Shown: positions 54,963-63,931 of the stretch, piece by piece
Position numbering within the stretch: position 1 is the first letter of the stretch
Layout: every line of letters begins with the position of its first letter
Program-made: the position numbers and the translations under genes
Notes under the pieces: generated by a model
What the model was told of the DNA's origin: nothing
The model's input: the letters and a program-made list of their open reading frames with translations, nothing else
The model's database searches: none
Assembly: GCF_003261635.1 (NCBI RefSeq)
Contig: NZ_QFXK01000092.1
Span: 62,001 to 126,000, forward strand
DNA from: Kribbella monticola
GTDB taxonomy: Bacteria; Actinomycetota; Actinomycetes; Propionibacteriales; Kribbellaceae
DNA length: 64,000 nt
Direction of reading: 5' to 3'

Positions 54963-56612
54963 ATGTCTACGGAGAGTCACGTCAGCAGGCGGCGGTTTCT
55001 GCAGTTGACCGGCGGGGCGCTGGGGGCGGCTGCGCTCGGGCCCACCTTGGCGGGGTGTGGGGACGGCGGGACGGCGGACGGTGGGGCGAAGGCCTCGGGT
55101 GAGCTGAAGCTGCCGACGTACAAGGCGTTCGAAGGAGTGCAGCCGGATCTGCCCGGGGCCGAGTCGGGGCTGGAGCCGGGCTTCCTGCGGTTCCCGGAGA
55201 ACGCGATCGCGAGTGTGCAGACCGCGCCGCTGAAGAACGCGGTGACCGCGCTGACCGAGACGTTCGCGACGCCGCCACCGCCGATGGGCAGCAACCAGAT
55301 GTGGCAGGCGCTGAACCGGGCGCTCGGCGCGGACCTGAAGCTCACCATCGGTACCGACCCGGGCTACCCGGAGAAGTTCGCCACGCTGCTGGCCAGTGAC
55401 TCGCTGCCGGACCTGATGTGGCTGCCGCCGAACCAGGGCATCCCGAACGTCGGTCCGATGCTCGAAGCCAAGTTCCAGGACCTCACCAAGTACCTGTCCG
55501 GCGACGCCGTACTGGAGTACCCGAACCTCGCCGCGCTCAAGCCCGCCTCATGGCGGACCGCGGTGGTGAACGGCAAGATCTGGGGCGCCCCGATCCCGTC
55601 CACGCCGTTCGGCCAGGTGATGATGGGCAACCCGAAGACGTGGGCCAAGGTCGGCGGCCTGCAGTGCTCGACGGCCGACGAGTTCTTCGCCAAGTGCAAG
55701 GAACTCACCAACGGCACCAACTACGCCCTCGAGCCGGCGATCATCAACATGCTGCACATGTTCGGCGAGTGGTTCGGCGCCCCGAACAGCTGGCGGGTCA
55801 ACACCGACCGGTCGCTCACCCACCTGTACGAGACGGACAACTACAAGGCTGCCGTCGAGTACGCCGCGAAGCTGTGGGCCGCCAAGGTTTTCTACCCCGA
55901 CCTCAACCTCGCCGACGCCACCCCGAAGACGGTCAACGGCCAGATCGCCGCCCAGGTCGTCGTCGGGCCGCGAGCGACCGCGGACTTCCGCGCGATCGAC
56001 CCGACCTTGTTCGTCGAGACGATGATCCCGTTCGGCCACGACGGCAAGGCCAAGCCGGTCTACGACATGGGCTACGGCACCGTCGGTTTCACCCCGTTCA
56101 AGAAGACCGACGAGGGCCGGATCCGCGAACTCCTTGCCCTGATCAACTATCTCTCGGCGCCCTTCGGCACCAAGGAGTACCTGCAGAAGAACTTCGGTAC
56201 GGCGGGTCAGCAGTACAACCTCGACGCCAACAAGAACCCGGTGCTCACCCAGGCCGGCAACCAGCAGGCACCGGGCCTGGTCAGCGCGCTGCAGATCATG
56301 ACCTCGCCGGAGAGCGTGATCTTCAACCCCGCGTTCCCCGAGGACACCAAGAAAGTCCATGCCACCGAGCAGAAACTGCTCGAGCACGCGATGCGCAACC
56401 CGACCGCGGGCACGTACTCCGACACCAGCAGCAAGGTCGGGCCGAAGCTGACCGCGGCGTTCCGCGACACGATCGTCGACATCGTCACCGGACGGCAGAA
56501 GATCGGTGCGTACGACGAGGCGCTGAAGCGGTGGAAGAGCGGTGGCGGCGACAAGATGCGCGGCGAGTTCGAGGCCGTGCTGCCGTCGAGCGTCCCGGTC
56601 ACCCAGTCCTGA
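54963..56612 (+). CDS. Extracellular solute-binding lipoprotein (Tat-type signal) of a sugar ABC transporter
   Basis: Binding protein of 549 residues. The N-terminus has a twin-arginine signal (SRRRFLQLTGG) and lipobox LAGC with Cys32, so it may be exported folded and lipid-anchored. The body resembles LipO/YtcQ-type family 1 proteins of about 540 residues that serve LplB/YtcP-type permeases. ATG 54963 follows GTGAGG. Ligands of this group are often plant or host oligosaccharides; none can be assigned here. Confidence 0.9.
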   Translation: MSTESHVSRRRFLQLTGGALGAAALGPTLAGCGDGGTADGGAKASGELKLPTYKAFEGVQPDLPGAESGLEPGFLRFPENAIASVQTAPLKNAVTALTETFATPPPPMGSNQMWQALNRALGADLKLTIGTDPGYPEKFATLLASDSLPDLMWLPPNQGIPNVGPMLEAKFQDLTKYLSGDAVLEYPNLAALKPASWRTAVVNGKIWGAPIPSTPFGQVMMGNPKTWAKVGGLQCSTADEFFAKCKELTNGTNYALEPAIINMLHMFGEWFGAPNSWRVNTDRSLTHLYETDNYKAAVEYAAKLWAAKVFYPDLNLADATPKTVNGQIAAQVVVGPRATADFRAIDPTLFVETMIPFGHDGKAKPVYDMGYGTVGFTPFKKTDEGRIRELLALINYLSAPFGTKEYLQKNFGTAGQQYNLDANKNPVLTQAGNQQAPGLVSALQIMTSPESVIFNPAFPEDTKKVHATEQKLLEHAMRNPTAGTYSDTSSKVGPKLTAAFRDTIVDIVTGRQKIGAYDEALKRWKSGGGDKMRGEFEAVLPSSVPVTQS

Positions 56613-56620
56613 GTCCGCCG

Positions 56621-57691
56621 ATGGAGACCAGCACGCCGATGGATGCCAAGAGCACCAGCACGACAACGGAACCCAGCACGCTGACGACCAGCGCGACAGC
56701 CGCCCCGCCGCGCGGCACCGAGCCCACGCCACACGGCGCCGGCGCACGCAGTACGAGACGGGTGAAGGCGAAGTTGCCGTTCGGCGTCCGCTGGCGCCGA
56801 GACTGGCAGATGGTGCTGATGATGGTGCCCGGCGTGCTGTTCCTCATCGTCTTCTTCTACCTCCCGGTGCTCGGCAACGTCGTCGCGTTCCAGGACTTCC
56901 AGCCGTACCTCGGAATCATGCACAGCGAGTGGAACGGCCTGCAGAACTTCGTCAACCTCTACGCCAACCCGGACTTCTGGGACGCGCTGAGAAACACGAT
57001 GATCCTGGCCGGCGTCCAGTTGCTGCTGTTCTTCCCGGTGCCGCTGGCGATGGCGCTGATCGTGGATTCGCTGGTGAGCAACAGGATCCGGCGCGCGTTC
57101 CAGACGATCGCGTACCTGCCGCACTTCCTCTCCTGGGTGCTGGTGATCGCGTTGTTCCAGCAGTCGCTGGGCGGTGCCGGGTTCGTCAACAACCTGCTCC
57201 GGCAGGCCGGCCTCGATCCGATCCCGTTCATGACGAACCCGGACACCTTCCCGCTGCTGGTCGTCGGACAGCTGATCTGGAAGGACGCCGGGTGGGCGAT
57301 GATCATCTTCCTCGCCGCGCTGTCCGCCGTCGACGTCTCCCTGTACGAGGCGGCCGCAGCGGATGGTGCCGGCCGGTGGCGCCGGTTGTGGCACATCACC
57401 CTGCCGTCGATGCGAACCGTCATCGTCCTGCTGCTGATCCTGCGCATCGGCGACATCCTCAGCGTCGGCTTCGAGCAGTTCATCCTGCAACGCGACTCGG
57501 TCGGCCCGGGCGCAGCCGAAGTCCTCGACACCTTCACGTACTACGCAGGCGTGGTCGGCGGCGACTGGAGCAGCGGAGCAGCGGCCGGGTTGGCCAAGGG
57601 GGTCGTCGGTGCTCTGTTGCTGTGGGGCGCGAACTCGATCGCCCATCGCCTCGGTGAACCCGGCATCTTCCAGAAGCGGAGTGGATCATGA
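56621..57691 (+). CDS. ABC transporter permease, LplB-like
   Basis: Permease of about 356 residues. A Thr/Ser/Pro-rich cytosolic tail of roughly 60 residues precedes the first helix (QMVLMMVPGVLFLIVFFYL); the EAA loop is LYEAAAADGAGRWRRLWH. ATG 56621 is 9 bases after the binding-protein stop; ATG 56639 is an alternative, and neither has a strong site. It is coupled to the next permease by ATGA. Confidence 0.88.
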   Translation: METSTPMDAKSTSTTTEPSTLTTSATAAPPRGTEPTPHGAGARSTRRVKAKLPFGVRWRRDWQMVLMMVPGVLFLIVFFYLPVLGNVVAFQDFQPYLGIMHSEWNGLQNFVNLYANPDFWDALRNTMILAGVQLLLFFPVPLAMALIVDSLVSNRIRRAFQTIAYLPHFLSWVLVIALFQQSLGGAGFVNNLLRQAGLDPIPFMTNPDTFPLLVVGQLIWKDAGWAMIIFLAALSAVDVSLYEAAAADGAGRWRRLWHITLPSMRTVIVLLLILRIGDILSVGFEQFILQRDSVGPGAAEVLDTFTYYAGVVGGDWSSGAAAGLAKGVVGALLLWGANSIAHRLGEPGIFQKRSGS

Positions 57692-58590
57692 CGACGCAGG
57701 TCTTCCGGGCGGCGGCCCGGCCAATCTGGAAGGAGCGCCCGGCACCGGCGTACCAGTCGATCAAGGCGCTCGTCCTCGGCGGGTTCGCGATCGCGATCAT
57801 CGTCCCGATCCTGGTCGTGATCTCGACGTCGCTGGCCAGTGACAAGGACATCATCGAGGCCGGCGGCTACGTGCTCTGGCCGAAGCACCCGACGGTGAAG
57901 GCGTACGAGACGCTGTTCTCCGGCGGACTGATGGGCCGGGCGATCATGGTCAGCGTCTTCGTCACGCTGGTCGGTACGGCGTTGGCGCTGGTCACCACGA
58001 TCTCATTGGCCTACGCGACCTCGCGGCCCGTGCTGTTCGGCCGGCCCGTGTTGTTGCTGGTGCTGTTCACGCTGTTGTTTGCCCCGGGCATCATTCCGAT
58101 GTTCCTGATCGTCAAGCAGTTGGGGCTGATCGACAGCTTGTGGTCGCTGATCCTGCCCGGAGCGCTAGGCGCCTTCAACTTCGTGGTGATGCGCACGTTC
58201 TTCATGAACGTGCCGCAGGAGTTGCTGGAGAGCGCCCGGATCGACGGCGCCAGCGACTTCACCATCCTGCGCCGGATCGTGATGCCGCTGTCGAAGGCGG
58301 TGATCGCGGTGGTCGGGCTGTTCTACGCGGTCGGGTTCTGGAACGCGTTCTTCAACGCGTTGCTGTATCTCAACGACACGTCGAAGTGGCCGGTCCAGGT
58401 GATCCTGCGGACGTACGTGCTGCAGGGCAAGTCGCTGTCGGCCGATCAGCTCGGAGTGACCCCGCCGCCGCAGCCGCAGTCGCTGCAGATGGCGGTCGTG
58501 GTGGTCGCTCTGGTGCCGATCGCGATGGTCTACCCGTTCCTGCAGCGGCACTTCACCAAGGGAGTCATCACCGGCGCCGTCAAGGGCTGA
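57688..58590 (+). CDS. ABC transporter permease, YtcP-like
   Basis: Permease of 300 residues with six helices and EAA-type loop LLESARIDGASDFTILRRI. It pairs with the LplB-like permease. The operon has no ATPase, so a shared ATPase encoded elsewhere is expected. The LacI gene follows after 29 bases. Confidence 0.92.
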   Translation: MTTQVFRAAARPIWKERPAPAYQSIKALVLGGFAIAIIVPILVVISTSLASDKDIIEAGGYVLWPKHPTVKAYETLFSGGLMGRAIMVSVFVTLVGTALALVTTISLAYATSRPVLFGRPVLLLVLFTLLFAPGIIPMFLIVKQLGLIDSLWSLILPGALGAFNFVVMRTFFMNVPQELLESARIDGASDFTILRRIVMPLSKAVIAVVGLFYAVGFWNAFFNALLYLNDTSKWPVQVILRTYVLQGKSLSADQLGVTPPPQPQSLQMAVVVVALVPIAMVYPFLQRHFTKGVITGAVKG

Positions 58591-58619
58591 GTTTCACCAC
58601 CTCTGAGAGAATCGATGTC

Positions 58620-59636
58620 ATGTCCACGGGGATGACCGACAAGCCGACACTCCGGACGGTCGCCGCGGCGGCGGGAGTGTCGATCGCGACCGTCTCCTAC
58701 GTGCTGTCCGGGCACCCGCGCAGCCAGGCGATCTCCGAAACGACCGCGCGCCGGGTCCGGGACACCGCGAACCGGCTCGGGTATCGCCGCAACGACGCGG
58801 CCAGGGCGATCCGGACCGGCAAGTCCGACCTCGTCCTGCTGTCGCTCAGCGTGCTGGCCGACCCGTGGGCCCAGGCGGTCGCGGCCGAGATCAGCGCGGC
58901 GGTGACCCCGCTGGGCAAGACCGCTCTGATCGTCGCCGACGGTGACTGGCGCACAGTGTTGTCGAACCGGACGCCGGACGTCATCTTCATCGACCACGTG
59001 CCGCCCGACCCGGACCTGGTCGCCGATCTGCAGGCGTTCGCGGCCCGCGGCGTACAGATCGTCGCCTTCAGTGAGACTCTCGAGCCGCGCGGCTTCGACG
59101 TGATCCGGTCGGGCGCCGAGCCGCGCTGCCATCTGGCCGTCGAGCACCTGCTGGAGCGGCACACCCGGATCGGCGCGCTCACCTCGAAGACCGAGGGATC
59201 ACCCCGCTTCGACGCCTACCGGAACACGATGGCCGCGGCCGGCCTCCCGCTGGGACCGGTGGCGACCTTCGAGCCGCATCCGGAGGGTGCCTACCGCGCC
59301 GCACGGGCGTTGTTGACCGAGACCGACCGGCCGACCGCGCTCTATTGCACGACTGACTTCGCGGCGATCGCCGCGATCCGGGTCGCCCACCGCTTGCACC
59401 TCGACGTACCGGGGGATCTCGCCGTCATCGGCGTCGGCAACACCCCGGAGGGCGAGCGCTACGACCCGTCCCTGTCGACCGTCGGTCCGGTCGGTTTCAA
59501 CGAGGCTCTCAGCCAGATCATGGTCGACCGCCTGACCACCCGCGAGGGCGCGCCCGGCAAGGTCTTCGACTTCCCGTGGCAACTGATCGTCCGCGACTCG
59601 ACCTCACCAGCCGCGGGCGCGCCAAGCCTGCAGTGA
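58620..59636 (+). CDS. LacI-family transcriptional regulator
   Basis: Regulator of 338 residues. The N-terminal HTH and hinge have TLRTVAAAAGVSIATVSYVL and RRVRDTANRLGYRRNDAARA; the ligand domain follows the periplasmic sugar-binding fold. ATG 58620 is used; ATG 58632 is a possible alternative. It is probably the last gene of the sugar ABC operon and its local repressor. It ends in a 33-base convergent overlap with the MBL-fold gene. Confidence 0.92.
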   Translation: MSTGMTDKPTLRTVAAAAGVSIATVSYVLSGHPRSQAISETTARRVRDTANRLGYRRNDAARAIRTGKSDLVLLSLSVLADPWAQAVAAEISAAVTPLGKTALIVADGDWRTVLSNRTPDVIFIDHVPPDPDLVADLQAFAARGVQIVAFSETLEPRGFDVIRSGAEPRCHLAVEHLLERHTRIGALTSKTEGSPRFDAYRNTMAAAGLPLGPVATFEPHPEGAYRAARALLTETDRPTALYCTTDFAAIAAIRVAHRLHLDVPGDLAVIGVGNTPEGERYDPSLSTVGPVGFNEALSQIMVDRLTTREGAPGKVFDFPWQLIVRDSTSPAAGAPSLQ

Positions 59637-60305
59637 CGGGGCTTCGGCTCCGACCGTGGTGGAGTCGCCGTGCCCAGGATGGATGCCGACAGCAACGTCG
59701 TACGCCGTGAGCAGGTGCTCGACCGAGGTCATGATCGTGTCGAAGTCCGACAACGGCCAGCCGGTCAAACCCGGACCGCCGGGGAACAACGTGTCCCCGG
59801 TGAGCAAGTGACCAGGCATCGCGAGCGTCACCCCGTCCGGCGTGTGCCCGGGGGTGTGCACGACCTGTACTACGAGTCCGCCGACGACCAACTCCTGCCC
59901 GTCAGCGAGCTCGCCGTCGATCCGGGCATCCCAGAGGCGTAGTCCGGGATCGAACTCGAGGAGACCGGTGGGCAGCAGCTCGCCCGTCGCCGTACCGGCA
60001 TCCCAATGGCCTTGTTTTCTTGCCTGTTCGAGCTCATGTGCCCACACCTCGGTCGCCGCCCGATGGGCGAGTACCGGCGCGTCCACAAGCTCCGCGAGCA
60101 ACGGCAATGCGAGAACGTGATCGAAATGCGCATGCGTCAGCACGATGCCCTGGATCCGGAGATCCTGTACTTCGGTGGCGAGCCGCTCCGGATCGTCGCC
60201 CGGATCCACCAGCAACGCGTCCCGGCTGCCCGCCGCGTGGACTACCCAGGTGTTCGTGTCCAGCACGCCGGCGACAGACCGCCGCAGTACGACGCTGTCG
60301 GTCAT
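59604..60305 (-). CDS. MBL-fold metallo-hydrolase (glyoxalase II-like)
   Basis: Metal-dependent hydrolase of 233 residues. The metal motif THAHFDHV is present, followed by HTPGHTPDG, LTGDTLFPGG and a late GHGDST, typical of glyoxalase II-like enzymes. ATG 60305 overlaps the stop of the DsbA-like gene (ATGA). It is the last gene of a three-gene unit under paired palindromes. Confidence 0.9.
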   Translation of the reverse strand: MTDSVVLRRSVAGVLDTNTWVVHAAGSRDALLVDPGDDPERLATEVQDLRIQGIVLTHAHFDHVLALPLLAELVDAPVLAHRAATEVWAHELEQARKQGHWDAGTATGELLPTGLLEFDPGLRLWDARIDGELADGQELVVGGLVVQVVHTPGHTPDGVTLAMPGHLLTGDTLFPGGPGLTGWPLSDFDTIMTSVEHLLTAYDVAVGIHPGHGDSTTVGAEAPSLQAWRARGW

Positions 60306-60991
60306 CTTCGCGCCGCACGCCGGAGGATGTCCTCGAAGACCTCCGGCCGATCGCTGTCGACGACCGGAAAGCCGGCCGCCCACGGACCTTCCCAATGCAC
60401 GGTGATACCGGGGTTGTGCTCGGACGTACCGTCAGCCAGGAAAAGGTGCGGACTGCCCTTCACCTCGTCGCCCTGGCTGATCGCGAAGTCGTCCATCAGC
60501 GCACGCCGGTAGCTGCCGTTGTCGAGGTCCTCGGTCAACCGGGCCAGGTCGAGGTCGAGACCGCTCGCGATCCCGAGGATCACGCTGCGATGGCTGATCG
60601 ACTTGCTCTCCAGCCAGAACCCGACCCGCAGCGCCCGGTCGAGCAGTTCACTCGCGCGCAGGCTCTGCGCCTTGGCGGCAAGAACGGCCTCGGCAGCCAG
60701 CAGGACCGTGTGGGGATAGAGATCGTCCGCGTGAGCCCAGACCCGGAAGCCGGCTTCCGGAGCGATCTGGCCGAGCCCGACCGCCTCGGTGTCGGTACCG
60801 CGCCGAGGGTGCGGCCCGTCGAACAGTTCGAGTGGGAACACATGATGGTCGAAGCCGACCACGTCCTCCAGGCCCAGCTTCGCCCGCGTCTCCCAGAGCC
60901 GATGGACGGCGACATGCGCGAACGGGCAGAGCAAGTCCGACCAGACCTGGACCGTCCGGGCCGCGACGGCCGGCCGCTGGATGCTGTTCAT
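60302..60991 (-). CDS. DsbA-family protein with CPFA in place of CPxC
   Basis: Thioredoxin-fold protein of 229 residues. After a beta strand it has WSDLLCPFAH; Cys22 is present but the second active-site Cys is Ala25. The insertion is helical, and GSPHLFLADGT contains the cis-Pro loop near the C-terminus. Single-cysteine members resemble FrnE or 2-hydroxychromene-2-carboxylate isomerases, so classic disulfide formation is unlikely. No signal peptide is seen. It is coupled on both sides by ATGA. Confidence 0.85.
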   Translation of the reverse strand: MNSIQRPAVAARTVQVWSDLLCPFAHVAVHRLWETRAKLGLEDVVGFDHHVFPLELFDGPHPRRGTDTEAVGLGQIAPEAGFRVWAHADDLYPHTVLLAAEAVLAAKAQSLRASELLDRALRVGFWLESKSISHRSVILGIASGLDLDLARLTEDLDNGSYRRALMDDFAISQGDEVKGSPHLFLADGTSEHNPGITVHWEGPWAAGFPVVDSDRPEVFEDILRRAARR

Positions 60992-61473
60992 CCGTGCTCC
61001 TGATGCTCGGTCCCGGCCGGATTCGTGCGGAAGCGCCGTGGCGACAGCAGCACGGCCGTACGCCGCTCGCTCGCCATCACCCGGTCGTACTCGTCGAGGT
61101 CGTCGTGCTGCCCACCCGCGGCAAGGTAGATGTCGCGCAGCAGTTTCCTCAGGCCCTCCGTGTCGAGCCCGTCCAGTGGGTCGTCCGGTCCGGCGAGAGT
61201 GACCTCCCCTTCGACGGAGACCCACTCCCATCCGGCCCGGAACACCAACGTGGCTTGCGGATGCCGACGCAGGTACCGCGTTTTCGCAGTGTTGCCCCGG
61301 GCAACAAAAGCAACCACCTCGGCACCGGTGACCGGGTGCCGGACGATCCCGCTGTTCACCACACTGACGGCAGGCTCGCCCGACTCCCGCAACGTCACCA
61401 GTACTGCGAGCCAGCTGTCCGCGGCCCCGTACTTCCGAACCAGCCCGAGCCCATCGCTCGTCGTCAACGCCAT
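60988..61473 (-). CDS. Pyridoxamine 5'-phosphate oxidase-like (F420/FMN) protein
   Basis: Split-barrel flavin- or F420-binding protein of 161 residues. It has AVSVVNSGIVRHPVTG and VVAFVARGNTAKTRYLRRHPQATLVF, and ends with a DEYDRVMASERRTAVLLSP segment typical of actinobacterial F420-type members. ATG 61473 is used. It is the first gene of the unit with the DsbA-like and MBL genes and is preceded by the 61495-61541 palindromes. Confidence 0.85.
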   Translation of the reverse strand: MALTTSDGLGLVRKYGAADSWLAVLVTLRESGEPAVSVVNSGIVRHPVTGAEVVAFVARGNTAKTRYLRRHPQATLVFRAGWEWVSVEGEVTLAGPDDPLDGLDTEGLRKLLRDIYLAAGGQHDDLDEYDRVMASERRTAVLLSPRRFRTNPAGTEHQEHG

Positions 61474-61494
61474 CCCGGCAACCCCTCCCACATC

Positions 61495-61541
61495 GTCAAT
61501 CGGACCATGGTCCGGTTGACGATGTTACGGACCGCGGTCCG
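61495..61541. promoter_or_regulatory. Paired palindromes CGGACC-NN-GGTCCG (TetR-like operator pair)
   Basis: A 26-base palindrome (61495-61520; 12 of 13 pairs match) has core CGGACCATGGTCCG. A second core CGGACCGCGGTCCG lies at 61528-61541, its centre 27 bases from the first. Both lie within 70 bases upstream of the PPOX gene. No TetR gene is in the window. Confidence 0.75.
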
Positions 61542-61579
61542 CTATGGCAAGCCTGCGCTGACGGGTGGCGCCGGCTGCC

Positions 61580-62110
61580 TCAGCCGATGGCTTTGACGAG
61601 GGCCTCGTTGAACGCAGGCAGGTCGTCCGGCTTGCGGCTGGTGATGAGGTTGCCGTCGGTCACGAGTTCCTGGTCGACCCAGGTCGCGCCCGCGTTGCGC
61701 AGGTCGGTCTGCAGGCTGGGCCAGGACGTGACGGTCTTGCCCTGCACGACGCCGGCCTCGATCAACGTCCACGGCGCGTGGCAGATCGCCGCCACCGGCT
61801 TGCCCGAGTCCACGAACGCCTTCACGAAGCTCACCGCAGCGTCATCGGTACGAAGTGCGTCGGGGTTGGCCACGCCGCCAGGAAGGACCAGCGCCGCGAA
61901 GTCGTCGACCGACGCGTCGCCGACGGCCTGGTCGACCGGGCGCTTCTCGGCCGCGGTCAGGTGGTCGAAGGTCTGCACCTCGCCGGTCTTCGGGCTGAGC
62001 AGCACCGGCTGGTGACCGGCCTTCGAGACAGCCTCCCAGGGGTCGGTCAGCTCCACCCGCTCGATCCCCTCGGCGGCCACCAGGAACGCGACCTTCTTGC
62101 TGTCTGCCAT
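61580..62110 (-). CDS. DJ-1/PfpI-family protein
   Basis: Soluble protein of 176 residues. The nucleophile elbow is PVAAICHAPWTLIEAG, with the reactive Cys followed by His, and GIERVELTDPWEAVSKAGH near the N-terminus matches PfpI/YraA types. Members act as general stress proteins, deglycases or chaperones, and the exact activity is debated. It appears to be monocistronic. Confidence 0.92.
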   Translation of the reverse strand: MADSKKVAFLVAAEGIERVELTDPWEAVSKAGHQPVLLSPKTGEVQTFDHLTAAEKRPVDQAVGDASVDDFAALVLPGGVANPDALRTDDAAVSFVKAFVDSGKPVAAICHAPWTLIEAGVVQGKTVTSWPSLQTDLRNAGATWVDQELVTDGNLITSRKPDDLPAFNEALVKAIG

Positions 62111-62159
62111 ATCCGTTCACCCTCTCGCTGTGTGATGTCGCGCCCCCTGTACCCGGTCG

Positions 62160-63170
62160 TCAGGATTTGAAGAGGGCGCTGTACGCATTCAGGGCGAGTT
62201 GGCCACCGAGGTGGGCGTAGAGGACGTTCGACGTCCGCGGGATGTCGCCCGAGCTGACCAGGTCGATCAGGCCGGCCATCGATTTGCCTTCGTAGACCGG
62301 ATCGAGAATGACGCCTTCGAGGCTGCCGGTGAGCCGGATCGCGTCGAGCGTCGAGGCGACCGGGATCCCGTAGTACTCGCCGGCCCAGCCTGCCAGCACG
62401 GTGATCTCGTCGTCGCGGAGTTCCCGGCCGAGGCCGATCAGTTCCGCCGTACTACGGGCGATCCGCTCGACCTGGGCCCGGGTCTGCTCGATCTTGGCCG
62501 ACGCGTCGATCCCGATCACCCGGCGCGGGCGGTCCTGGCCGGCGAACCCGGCGATCATCCCGGCGTGGGTCGACCCGGTGACCGAGCAGACCACGATCGT
62601 GTCGAAGAAGACGCCGAGTTCGGCCTCCTGTCGCTGGACCTCGTCGGCCCAGTTGGCGAACCCGAGGCCACCCAGGCGATGGTCGGAGGCGCCGGCCGGA
62701 ATCGGGTACGGAACACCGCCCGCCGACCTGATGTCCTCCAGCGCGTTCTCCCAGCTCTCCTTGAAGCCGATGCCGAAGCCGGCGTCGACCAGCTCCACCT
62801 GGGCACCCATGATCCGCGACAGCAGGATGTTCCCGACGCGATCGTTGACGGAGTCGGGCCAGTCCACCCAGCTCTCCTGGACCAGGCGTGCCTTGAGCCC
62901 GAGTGAGGCGGCCACGGCGGCGACCTGGCGGGTGTGGTTCGACTGCACTCCGCCGATCGTGACCAGATGGGTGGCGCCTTGAGCGAGGGCCTCCGGTACG
63001 AGGTACTCGAGCTTGCGGGTCTTGTTACCGCCGAACGCGAGGCCGGAGTTGCAGTCCTCGCGCTTCGCCCAGATCGCCGCGCCGCCGAGGTGAGCGGAGA
63101 GTCGCTTGAGCGGGTGGACCGGGCTCGGACCGAACGTCAGCGGGTACCGCGGGAAGTCGCTCAGGCTCAT
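62160..63170 (-). CDS. acdS: 1-aminocyclopropane-1-carboxylate deaminase
   Basis: PLP enzyme of 336 residues (family about 338) that cleaves the ethylene precursor ACC to 2-oxobutyrate and ammonia. The N-terminus [20 protein letters not shown] and [19 protein letters not shown] are classic, with Lys50 binding [16 protein letters not shown] has the Glu that separates true ACC deaminases from D-cysteine desulfhydrases, and [11 protein letters not shown] has the expected Leu. It is coupled to a GntR regulator by ATGA. Plant-associated bacteria use this enzyme to lower plant ethylene. Confidence 0.95.
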   Translation of the reverse strand: MSLSDFPRYPLTFGPSPVHPLKRLSAHLGGAAIWAKREDCNSGLAFGGNKTRKLEYLVPEALAQGATHLVTIGGVQSNHTRQVAAVAASLGLKARLVQESWVDWPDSVNDRVGNILLSRIMGAQVELVDAGFGIGFKESWENALEDIRSAGGVPYPIPAGASDHRLGGLGFANWADEVQRQEAELGVFFDTIVVCSVTGSTHAGMIAGFAGQDRPRRVIGIDASAKIEQTRAQVERIARSTAELIGLGRELRDDEITVLAGWAGEYYGIPVASTLDAIRLTGSLEGVILDPVYEGKSMAGLIDLVSSGDIPRTSNVLYAHLGGQLALNAYSALFKS

Positions 63171-63838
63171 TGGTCGCGCTCCGATTCCATCGTCAGCAAG
63201 GGTTCCAAGGTCTGCCAGTTCTCCCGGGCCGCGAGTCCGGCGGCGGTCGCGTCGCCGGCCGCTGCCAGGGTGATGATCCGCTCGTGCATCGCTACCGACG
63301 ACCGGCCGGACAGGGACGAGAACTGGACGCGCTCGATCCGGCGCAGCATGGGCGTGACCTGCTCCAGTACTGCGCGCAGCATCGGGTTCGCGCTGGCGAC
63401 GACGGCGACATCGTGGAAGTCGTCGTCGGCTTGGAGTGCGGCGTCGACATCGTTGGCCCGCAACGCCTTGGCGAACCGGTCGTTCGCCTCGCGCATCGCC
63501 GTGAGCTCGTGTTCCGACATGAGCGGAACGGCTTCCCGTACGGCGAGTTCGTGCATCGCCGCCGCGACGAGCTGGGCCGATCGTGTCTGGCGGAGATCGA
63601 GCGGACTCACGATGGTGAACCTGCCGGGCTTGGTCTGCACCAGACCGGCCTGTTCGAGTCGGGCGAGCGCCTCGCGGATCGGCGTACGGCTGATGCCGAG
63701 CCAGGCAACCAGTTCGGGGTCGCTCAGCCGCTCGCCAGGAGCAAGCGTGCCGTCGACGATCGCGTCCCGGATCGCACGGTAGGCGTCGTCGCGCAGCAGG
63801 GATCGGGCGACGAGACCTTGGGTCTGGGGGATCGGCAT
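63167..63838 (-). CDS. GntR-family (FCD) regulator of acdS
   Basis: Regulator of 223 residues. The winged helix has DELVAWLG-like [21 protein letters not shown]. The FCD helical ligand domain follows, with [14 protein letters not shown] and [13 protein letters not shown] containing likely metal-binding residues. ATG 63838 lies inside the TGCAATATATTGCA palindrome, so the protein probably represses its own two-gene operon. A GntR rather than an Lrp-type regulator for acdS is known in some actinomycetes. Confidence 0.92.
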   Translation of the reverse strand: MPIPQTQGLVARSLLRDDAYRAIRDAIVDGTLAPGERLSDPELVAWLGISRTPIREALARLEQAGLVQTKPGRFTIVSPLDLRQTRSAQLVAAAMHELAVREAVPLMSEHELTAMREANDRFAKALRANDVDAALQADDDFHDVAVVASANPMLRAVLEQVTPMLRRIERVQFSSLSGRSSVAMHERIITLAAAGDATAAGLAARENWQTLEPLLTMESERDQ

Positions 63839-63851
63839 GCAATATATTGCA
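63838..63851. promoter_or_regulatory. Perfect 14-bp palindrome at the GntR start codon
   Basis: TGCAATATATTGCA (63838-63851) is a perfect palindrome whose left edge contains part of the GntR start codon. It is an AT-rich island in this GC-rich region and fits an FCD GntR operator. Confidence 0.75.
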
Positions 63852-63918
63852 CGCGAGATGCTGGGCGGTGTCAACTGAGAGGGTTGGGAAGAGGACGGAA
63901 AGCGTCTGGATCCGGTTC

Positions 63919-63924
63919 TACGAT
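63919..63924 (+). promoter_or_regulatory. -10 box for a leaderless gene at the window end
   Basis: TACGAT (63919-63924) lies 7 bases before ATG 63932, the spacing expected for a leaderless transcript. Confidence 0.4.
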
Positions 63925-63931
63925 GACGCGC

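Noticed and set aside
62160-63170. D-cysteine desulfhydrase
   Set aside because: The Glu in VYEGKS and Leu in AHLGG match true ACC deaminases; desulfhydrases differ at these positions.
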